Shown here: positions 58,789 through 64,000 of the stretch, one piece after another
Numbering within the stretch: the stretch's first letter is position 1
Layout: every line of letters begins with the position of its first letter
Assembly (NCBI GenBank): GCA_024508355.1
Contig: JAMZEJ010000004.1
Location: 62,001-126,000, forward strand
DNA: 64,000 bases
Origin: Rhizosaccharibacter radicis
GTDB lineage: Bacteria; Pseudomonadota; Alphaproteobacteria; Acetobacterales; Acetobacteraceae
Direction: 5' to 3'
Notes under the pieces: generated by a model
Seen by the model: only the letters and a program-made list of their open reading frames with translations
What the model was told of the DNA's origin: nothing
The model's database searches: none
Program-made: the position numbers and the translations under genes

Positions 58789-60600
58789 TCACGGGTCTCC
58801 CAGCCTTACGGCATTGTCGTTCTTGGGATGCAGCGGCACCAGCAGGGTGTAGCGGGTTCCGTCTTCCTCGACGACATCCAGCGTCGCTCCGAGCTGGCGC
58901 GCGAAGCCGCGGATGAGCTGGATGCCGAGGCCGTCGCGGATGCCAGTCTCGGTTTCCGCGCGGCCTACCGGAATGCCCACCCCGTTGTCCTGGATGACGA
59001 GCTTCGCGATCCCGCCATGCTCCTCGGTCAGGCAGACGGACACGCGGCCGCTCCGCCCCCCCGGAAAGGCGTATTTGATGGCGTTGCTCACCGCCTCCGT
59101 CACGACGAGGGCGAGCGGCACCGCCTGATCACTCGACATGGTCAGTTCCGGCGCCTCGATATCGAGCTGTATGCGCCGACCTTCCTTCTCGCCGATGGCC
59201 TGGAACAGTTGTCCGCAGAGCTCTTCGAGGAACGACCGCATGTTCAGCGTGTGGAGATCGCCCTCTGAATAAAGGTGGCGATGCAGGGTCGCCAAGGCGC
59301 GCACGCGGTCGCGGGCGGAGGCGAACTCGGCGCGCGCTTCCGGCTGGCGGATGCGGTTGGCCTGCAGGTTCAGCAGCGACGCTATGATCTGCAGGTTGTT
59401 CTTCACCCGGTGGTGGATCTCCTTGATGAGCAATTCCTGGCGCGCTTCCGCACGCTGCAGATGCTGCTCATGCTGCGCGAGGGAGCGCGTCGCCTGCGCG
59501 AAGGTGCGCGACAACTGTCGCAGCTCCGACGGCCACAGGCGGTTATGGCGCGAGTCGTAGGTGCCGGCGTTCCGCCAATCCATGACCGAGCCGGTCACCT
59601 GCTTGATCGGCGCCACGATCAAGCCGTGCGCGCCCACCGCCACCAGCGCGAGACCCAGGGTCAGCAGGAAGATGATCTCCACCAGCCTCACGATGAAGGT
59701 GGAAGTGCCGTGACGTTCCTTCTCGCTGATATGCGTGATCACCAGCACCTGCGCGTCGCCGAGCAGAGGTGCCCGAACGAAGACGTCGTCGCCGCGGGTG
59801 AGATGCTGTTCGCGCTCCGAGGCCGGAAGATCTTTCAGGACGTCGGCACCCGGCGCAGCCCAATCGCAATCGCTGCACAACGGCAGCATGCCGATATCGG
59901 GGGCGAGCAGCCACTCCTGGGTGTTGGCGTCATCCACCAGAGGCGCGGATCTGACCGAAGGCGCACCGTTCGGATCAGGCATCGCGTTGTGCCTGAAGCT
60001 CAACTCAAGCACGCCGGTAATCCGGGCCGCTCCCGATCCACCACGGGCACCATCGAGCACGTGGCTGAGCAACAGAGCCGGCCTGGCATCGCGCCCGGCT
60101 CCCGACCGGACCACCCGCATCGACGGCCCGTCGGTGGCCATGGTCGCGAGGATCGGCGGCAGCAGACCGCCGCACAACACCCGGCCGTTCTCGTTCTGGA
60201 CGGCCACCTGAACCAAGCCGACCGTCTGGCTCATCAAGGCGAGGCGGAGCGTGGACCCGCATTCCCCGCCATCCGGACCGTCCAGCATGTCCGGGGGTAG
60301 CGTCGAGAGGCGCGTCAGGACCCCGGCGGCCGACGCGTTGGCCTTCGCGGTCCAGTCGTGGAACGCGTGAGCGGTCTCTATGGCGCGAGTGCGCGCGGCA
60401 CCAGAGGTCGCCTCGAAATTGTGCCACGCCATGAGCGCGGCGATCGCGGCCAAGGGAATGGTCGCGAACAGGATGATCATCGTCATCCGGGCGCTGACGC
60501 TGTCGAACACCCGACGCCAGACCTTGCGCCTGCCGCGGCGGACGTTGCGTCCCGGGCGCCCGTCATCGGCCGACCGGACTTCCGTCATGGAGGAAGACAT
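58789..60600 (-). CDS. HisKA_2 sensor histidine kinase of the general stress response (PhyK-like)
   Basis: The 603-residue product would phosphorylate PhyR. It has a basic cytosolic start, a membrane segment at about 39-59 and a periplasmic sensor of about 240 residues. A second membrane segment lies at about 304-330 and a HAMP-like stretch follows. The HisKA_2 dimerisation helix EIHHRVKNNLQIIASLLNLQ has phospho-accepting H397. A HATPase domain follows, with EAVSNAIKYAFPGG and QDNGVGIP. The sensor holds cysteines C114, C143, C242 and C245, the last two as CSDC. It begins 16 bases after nepR and is probably co-transcribed with it. PhyK identity is inferred from locus and fold. Confidence 0.88.
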   Translation of the reverse strand: MSSSMTEVRSADDGRPGRNVRRGRRKVWRRVFDSVSARMTMIILFATIPLAAIAALMAWHNFEATSGAARTRAIETAHAFHDWTAKANASAAGVLTRLSTLPPDMLDGPDGGECGSTLRLALMSQTVGLVQVAVQNENGRVLCGGLLPPILATMATDGPSMRVVRSGAGRDARPALLLSHVLDGARGGSGAARITGVLELSFRHNAMPDPNGAPSVRSAPLVDDANTQEWLLAPDIGMLPLCSDCDWAAPGADVLKDLPASEREQHLTRGDDVFVRAPLLGDAQVLVITHISEKERHGTSTFIVRLVEIIFLLTLGLALVAVGAHGLIVAPIKQVTGSVMDWRNAGTYDSRHNRLWPSELRQLSRTFAQATRSLAQHEQHLQRAEARQELLIKEIHHRVKNNLQIIASLLNLQANRIRQPEARAEFASARDRVRALATLHRHLYSEGDLHTLNMRSFLEELCGQLFQAIGEKEGRRIQLDIEAPELTMSSDQAVPLALVVTEAVSNAIKYAFPGGRSGRVSVCLTEEHGGIAKLVIQDNGVGIPVGRAETETGIRDGLGIQLIRGFARQLGATLDVVEEDGTRYTLLVPLHPKNDNAVRLGDP

Positions 60601-60616
60601 GGAGCTGACCCGGACT

Positions 60617-60811
60617 TCAGCTGTCCGAGCGGTCCCCGTCGATCAGTTTCAGCAGGTCCTCGGGTATCGGTTCCGCCGCTACGTTGTCGAACATCTGGTG
60701 CAGACCGCGCTGGAGCCAGAGGTCGAAAGCGGCTTCCGGCTTCCTGCCCTTGCGCCCGATCGCCGGCGAACGTCCGGTCGAAGGCTTCTCGTTCGCTGGC
60801 GACATCAACAT
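60617..60811 (-). CDS. nepR: Anti-sigma factor NepR
   Basis: NepR sequesters EcfG until phosphorylated PhyR captures it. The 64-residue product has the family core FDLWLQRGLHQMFDNVAAEPIPEDLLKLID, two short helices that wrap the sigma factor or PhyR. The N-terminus is polar and unstructured. AGGG lies 7 bases before the ATG at 60811. An EcfG-type promoter candidate lies 66 bases upstream of the start. It sits between an ecfG gene and the sensor kinase. Confidence 0.93.
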   Translation of the reverse strand: MLMSPANEKPSTGRSPAIGRKGRKPEAAFDLWLQRGLHQMFDNVAAEPIPEDLLKLIDGDRSDS

Positions 60812-60876
60812 CCGAGACCCTGGAGAAAAGAAACGGAGCGGTACCGGGCGCCCTGAGCCCGATCCGCTCCGTCGTG

Positions 60877-60901
60877 AACGGGCTCTGAAACCTACAGTTT
60901 C
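60877..60901 (-). promoter_or_regulatory. Candidate EcfG-dependent promoter of nepR
   Basis: The minus strand reads GAAAC (60901-60897), 16 bases, then CGTT (60880-60877). This differs at one base from the stress promoter consensus GGAAC-N16/17-CGTT and lies between ecfG and nepR. Confidence 0.6.
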
Positions 60902-60930
60902 ATCGCTCGATCAGAGTGCGCCGATCCGGT

Positions 60931-61509
60931 CTAGCTGGCGGAAACGCGATCTGCGGACGGGGCGAGACGGGATTGAAGCGCCCGCGTGAGCTGCGCGGCA
61001 CGCGCGGCCTGCGCCGACCCACGCTGCAGCGGCTCGCCCATCAGCCACGCTTCGAGCTGGCGACGGGCCCGGAACACGCGGCTCTTGGCGGTTCCCACCG
61101 CGCAGCCGGTCGCCTCGGCAAGGTTCTCGTAGCTCATGCCCTGGACCACCACCATCACCAACGCCTCGCGCTGATCGGCCGGCAGACGGTTCATGGCCTT
61201 GCTGAGATCCTTCAGCGCCAGACGATCCTCGTGCGGGGCGTCAGTTGCGAATGCCGACGCCGGCACGTCATCGATGTCCGTGGTATCGCGGCGCTTGCGC
61301 AGATTGGAGATGAAGCGATTGCGGAGGATGCGGTGCATCCAGGCCGCGAAATTCGTTCCGGGAATAAAGCTCGCCTGCGCCGAAAGGGCATTGCAGACGG
61401 CGTCCTGCACCAGATCTTCCGCGGCAGCCCGGTTGCGGGTCAGGGCCAGGGCCTGGACACGCAGCTTGGGGAGGATTGCGATGACCTGATCGTGGAAGCC
61501 GTTCGACAT
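60931..61509 (-). CDS. ecfG: EcfG-type general stress sigma factor (copy 1)
   Basis: The 192-residue product is an ECF15-type sigma factor. Region 2 has VQALALTRNRAAAEDLVQDAVCNAL and PGTNFAAWMHRILRNRFIS. Region 4 has LPADQREALVMVVVQGMSYENLAEATGCAVGTAKSRVFRARRQL. It should direct RNA polymerase to GGAAC/CGTT promoters once released from NepR. ATG 61509 is chosen because AGGAGA lies 8 bases upstream; an in-frame ATG at 61515 would be too close. It lies upstream of nepR with a 120-base gap holding a promoter candidate. Confidence 0.9.
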   Translation of the reverse strand: MSNGFHDQVIAILPKLRVQALALTRNRAAAEDLVQDAVCNALSAQASFIPGTNFAAWMHRILRNRFISNLRKRRDTTDIDDVPASAFATDAPHEDRLALKDLSKAMNRLPADQREALVMVVVQGMSYENLAEATGCAVGTAKSRVFRARRQLEAWLMGEPLQRGSAQAARAAQLTRALQSRLAPSADRVSAS

Positions 61510-61536
61510 AAGCATCGTCTCCTGAGATGCCTGAAC

Positions 61537-61562
61537 AACGACCGGCCGAGGCGCGACGTTGC
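61537..61562 (-). promoter_or_regulatory. Candidate EcfG-dependent promoter of ecfG copy 1
   Basis: The minus strand reads GCAAC (61562-61558), 17 bases, then CGTT (61540-61537), one mismatch from the consensus. Transcription would start close before the AGGAGA ribosome binding site, leaving a very short leader. Confidence 0.6.
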
Positions 61563-61662
61563 ATCCGCACGATCACGAGAACGAGAGGGGGTTAAGCTGC
61601 CCCATAGAACATCGTCGCTGGTGGTCTGGGGTTGCATAAGAATCGTGGGTCGTCCAGCCGAA

Positions 61663-61679
61663 TTGACACGAGTTGTCAA
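61663..61679. repeat. Inverted repeat between the two sigma genes
   Basis: TTGACA and TGTCAA form a perfect palindrome around CGAGT, about 50 bases past the stop of the second sigma gene. It may be a terminator stem or an operator; nothing known is recognised. Confidence 0.45.
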
Positions 61680-61728
61680 GAGGGGGGGGTGCGATGTGGC
61701 GCCCGACAGGGACGTTGGTGGCGGAGGA

Positions 61729-62316
61729 TCAGTCCGGTGCCGCATCTCCCTCCTGGCGTTCGCCGTCCGCGACCCGGACCGCCTGTGCCAGCTGGGCGCG
61801 TGCGCGGGAGACGCGCGCCTTCATCGTGCCCACGGGCACGCCGCAGATGGCGGCCGCCTGCTCATGGCTCAGCTCCTGAGCGCCCACGAGTACCAGCGCC
61901 TCCCGGAGCAGAGGCGGCAGCGTCCACAACAGCCGCTGGAGATCGGACACCCGCGCCCGCCCGATGGCCTGAGGCGGTTCCGAGACCGCTTCCGGTCGCT
62001 GCTCGTCCATCACCCGGCGCTCGCGCTGACGACGCCGCGCCTGCTCGTAGAAGGCGTTGCGCTGGATGGTGAACATCCAGGCCTTGAGGTTCGTGCCCGG
62101 CTCGAAGCTGTGCTGGGACGCCAGCGCGCGCACGACGGTATCCTGCACCAGGTCGTCCGCCGCCGCCTGATCGCGGGTCAGGAAGCGGGCGAAGGCCCTC
62201 AGCTCCGGCAGCAACCGGGTAAAGTCCCGACGCAGATCGTGGCTGGGGGGAGCCGGGGCCGCATCCGGGGGGTGGGTGGCATCTCCGGTCACGCCGGCTT
62301 GCTCATTCCGGGCCAT
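61729..62316 (-). CDS. EcfG-type sigma factor (copy 2)
   Basis: The 195-residue product is a second ECF15-like sigma factor. Region 2 has LRAFARFLTRDQAAADDLVQDTVVRAL and PGTNLKAWMFTIQRNAFYEQARRR. Region 4 has LPPLLREALVLVGAQELSHEQAAAICGVPVGTMKARVSRARAQL. It resembles canonical EcfG proteins at least as closely as copy 1. The two share the fold but differ clearly in sequence, so they are old paralogues. It is divergent from phyR across a spacer with promoter candidates for both directions. Whether both are held by NepR is unknown. Confidence 0.88.
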   Translation of the reverse strand: MARNEQAGVTGDATHPPDAAPAPPSHDLRRDFTRLLPELRAFARFLTRDQAAADDLVQDTVVRALASQHSFEPGTNLKAWMFTIQRNAFYEQARRRQRERRVMDEQRPEAVSEPPQAIGRARVSDLQRLLWTLPPLLREALVLVGAQELSHEQAAAICGVPVGTMKARVSRARAQLAQAVRVADGERQEGDAAPD

Positions 62317-62410
62317 TTAGCGGGGGTGTGCACTCTTGCCTGTGACCTCATCTCGGGGATTAGTCTCCCAGCCGCCGGGGTCGCCGTGAAGCCACCCCCG
62401 GGGGCCGGGC

Positions 62411-62435
62411 CGAACTCGTCGCGAGGTCGTTCGTT
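62411..62435 (+). promoter_or_regulatory. Candidate EcfG-dependent promoter of phyR
   Basis: The plus strand reads CGAAC (62411-62415), 16 bases, then CGTT (62432-62435), one mismatch from consensus, about 70 bases before the phyR start. Confidence 0.55.
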
Positions 62436-62463
62436 CTCCCGTCCGACCCGATCGTCGCCACCA

Positions 62464-62489
62464 AACCCGGGCGCCCGATGCCCGGTTCC
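62464..62489 (-). promoter_or_regulatory. Candidate EcfG-dependent promoter of sigma copy 2
   Basis: The minus strand reads a perfect GGAAC (62489-62485), 17 bases, then GGTT (62467-62464), one mismatch in the -10. It would give a leader of about 140 bases ahead of the sigma gene at 62316. Confidence 0.5.
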
Positions 62490-62508
62490 ATACTGAAAGA
62501 CACGTCTG

Positions 62509-63252
62509 ATGGTCAGCACGCGGCGCGACGAACTCCTCCGCGCCCTTCCCTACGCCCGACGGTACGCGCGCGCGCTCACGGGCAGCCAGCCTCAGGGCGA
62601 TCTCCTGGTGGCCGAAAGCCTGCGCGAGATGCTGTCGAGCCACGACAGCTCCCTGCCGCCGCGGCACGGGCTCTACAACTGGGTGACCCGTCGCTTCGAC
62701 TCGGGGATCTCCACCCTGCCCTCCATGGTCGATGGCCTCAGCTCCAAGCAGCGCCAGCTCCTGCTTCTCACCTCCCTGGAAGAGGTGACCGTGGAGGACG
62801 CGGCCCCGATCGTCGGCCTGCCGCTGCCCGAAGCGACGGCACAACTCAACGACGCCCGGGAGCGCCTGCGTGCGGCCTCGGCCACCGACGTGTTGATCAT
62901 CGAGGACGAGCCCATCATCGCGATGGACATCGAGGAGCTGGTGGAAGGCTGCGGCCATCGCGTCGTCGGCGTGGCCTCCACGGAAGCCGATGCGGTGCGC
63001 ATCGCCCAGGACACCAAGCCCGGCCTGATCCTGGCTGACATCAATCTCGGCGCTGGCGGCGACGGCACCTCCGCCGTCAGCCGCATCCTCAAACACCATT
63101 ATGCGCCGGTGATCTTCGTGACGGCCTATCCCGAGCGGCTGCTCACCGGCGAAACCGTCGAACCGGCGTTCGTGATCACCAAGCCGTTCGAGCCGCTCAC
63201 CCTGGCGATCGCGACCTACCAGGCGGTCAGCGGCGGCATCGACCTGCAGTAG
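62509..63252 (+). CDS. phyR: Anti-anti-sigma response regulator PhyR
   Basis: PhyR is the phosphorylation-controlled partner switch of the alphaproteobacterial stress response. The 247-residue product has an N-terminal sigma-like domain (about 1-125) and a C-terminal receiver. The N-terminal part includes YARRYARALTGSQPQGDLLV and the region-4-like LEEVTVEDAAPIVGLPLPEA. The receiver has acidic residues in IIEDEP, phospho-acceptor D177 in LILADINLG and T205 in PVIFVTAYPERLLTG. The lysine is in FVITKPFEP. When phosphorylated it binds NepR. ATG 62509 has GAAAGA upstream. It is divergent from the sigma gene. Confidence 0.96.
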   Translation: MVSTRRDELLRALPYARRYARALTGSQPQGDLLVAESLREMLSSHDSSLPPRHGLYNWVTRRFDSGISTLPSMVDGLSSKQRQLLLLTSLEEVTVEDAAPIVGLPLPEATAQLNDARERLRAASATDVLIIEDEPIIAMDIEELVEGCGHRVVGVASTEADAVRIAQDTKPGLILADINLGAGGDGTSAVSRILKHHYAPVIFVTAYPERLLTGETVEPAFVITKPFEPLTLAIATYQAVSGGIDLQ

Positions 63253-63324
63253 CGCCGACCGGCGGCGGCTCCGGCGGATGCCGGAAACAGCCGCCGGCCA
63301 GGGTGCTTCGGACCGGTGGACCGG

Positions 63325-63350
63325 GAACCGGATCATCCGGGAAGACGTTC
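63325..63350 (+). promoter_or_regulatory. Consensus EcfG-dependent promoter upstream of the GH13-like gene
   Basis: The plus strand reads GGAAC (63325-63329), 17 bases, then CGTT (63347-63350), an exact match to the general stress promoter consensus. It lies about 90 bases before the next gene and 73 bases after the phyR stop. Confidence 0.8.
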
Positions 63351-63440
63351 GACACGCGCGGTCATGGGCCGCCATCACGGCGCACCGTTCATCCCACTGC
63401 GGGACCGGACCGTCGATCAGGCAACAGCCCAGGGGGGAAG

Positions 63441-64000
63441 ATGGAGTCGATCGTCACGCCGGCCGGCGGGCCAAGCGTCGGGCTGACGGCCGGACCTTTC
63501 CCGAGCCCGCAGCGGATCGCGCTGGTCAGGCGCGACGAAGCGGTTCCGGGCGAAAACGCCGCTTCCTTCACCCACCTGCTGATCCCCGACTTCTTCCGCA
63601 CCGCGGGCGAGGCTGGGGTGGTGTCCGGTCAGGAACGCGACGCGGATCAGGGATCGATCGCGCTGCTGAAGACGGCGCGGGACCGGGGGTTGCCGCCGCT
63701 GGTGGACGTGGTTCTGGACAGGGTCGCTTCCGGAGGTTCCGCCGCATCCCAGCAGGCCGGTCTGTTCCGCACGCCGGCGCCCGGCGAAGCCCTGGACCCC
63801 AGGCGTGGCTTCTCCACCGCGTTCGCCAAGCTCTCGATCGAGGATGACGGCACGGGGGCGGGCGCCTGGTGGGGGCAGCTCCTGGCCCAGCTCGGACGCG
63901 AAGGATTGGCGGGCGCCAGGCTTCTGGGGCTCCATGACATCCCGCCCCACGCGTTGCGAGGCTTCGTCGGCGCGCTGAGGGCCTCGGCCCCCGGGATGCT
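63441..64000 (+). CDS. GH13-like alpha-glucan enzyme, N-terminal part (cut by window edge)
   Basis: The open frame from ATG 63441, with AGGGGGGA directly upstream, runs to the window end for 186 codons. It has blocks reminiscent of alpha-amylase superfamily barrels: LPPLVDVVLDRVA at about 83-95 resembles the VDxVLNH strand. RRGFSTAFAKLSIED and AWWGQLLAQLGREGLAGARLLGLHDIPPHALRGFVGAL resemble the segment that normally bears barrel strand 4. The pattern recalls large maltosyltransferase or trehalose/glycogen enzymes of Acetobacteraceae and relatives. The catalytic residues of the barrel are not evident in this part. A consensus stress promoter precedes it, so it is probably a member of the stress regulon. 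Confidence 0.62.
   Translation, partial: MESIVTPAGGPSVGLTAGPFPSPQRIALVRRDEAVPGENAASFTHLLIPDFFRTAGEAGVVSGQERDADQGSIALLKTARDRGLPPLVDVVLDRVASGGSAASQQAGLFRTPAPGEALDPRRGFSTAFAKLSIEDDGTGAGAWWGQLLAQLGREGLAGARLLGLHDIPPHALRGFVGALRASAPGM

Noticed and set aside
61663..61702. TTGACA at 61663 as a sigma-70 promoter -35
   Set aside because: It is half of a palindrome and no acceptable -10 lies 16-18 bases away on either strand.

Overview
The window is a GC-rich chromosomal segment of an alphaproteobacterium, most likely Rhodospirillales/Acetobacteraceae. This is inferred from gene content and order: infA-maf-rng-yacG, pcm-tolC-popZ-valS, scpA-scpB-tatB-tatC-serS, and a PhyR/NepR/EcfG general stress response. 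No mobile element, phage, CRISPR array or rRNA operon was seen. Three tRNA genes are present: Phe-GAA, Lys-UUU and Cys-GCA.

Layout. 1-6.7 kb carries plus-strand housekeeping genes: dcd, murA, hisG-hisD, infA, maf, an RNase E/G family gene and yacG. 6.8-8.7 kb holds a two-gene polysaccharide-export ABC transporter between tRNA-Phe and tRNA-Lys. 8.8-16.8 kb has a cyclophilin gene, coaD, gyrA and ssb on minus and uvrA on plus. 17-21.3 kb has a beta-hydroxyacid dehydrogenase, a degenerate squalene/phytoene synthase, sodB, yajC and a DUF815 ATPase. 21.4-31.6 kb is one long minus-strand train of overlapping genes: an ArgRS-like remnant, a SPOR protein, nagZ, scpA, scpB, tatB, tatC, serS and two paralogous glycosyltransferases. 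31.6-34.8 kb has erpA, xth and an M61 peptidase on plus. 34.8-46.2 kb is mostly minus: pcm, tolC, popZ, a lipoprotein, valS, tRNA-Cys (plus), an atzG-atzE-hpxZ-like amidase operon, and nrdR-nusB-thiL. 46.3-52.5 kb has a PCuAC-like protein and the glpR-glpD-glpF-glpK glycerol regulon. 52.7-58.7 kb has recQ, an OmpA-like lipoprotein and cydDC.

The right end, 58.8-64 kb, is a complete general stress response locus. It has a HisKA_2 sensor kinase, the anti-sigma factor gene nepR, two EcfG-type sigma factors and the divergent anti-anti-sigma regulator phyR. Beyond phyR lies a GH13-like gene cut by the window edge. Sequences resembling the stress promoter (GGAAC-N16/17-CGTT) precede nepR, both sigma genes, phyR and the GH13-like gene. 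The last one matches the consensus exactly. This suggests an autoregulated circuit that also drives a glucan or trehalose gene.

The most unusual items are an ArgRS paralogue without its catalytic core at the usual argS position, the two-sigma stress locus with its promoters, genes lacking an ordinary start codon (maf and a lipoprotein), a PCuAC-like protein with an altered metal site, and the tandem glycosyltransferases translationally linked to serS.
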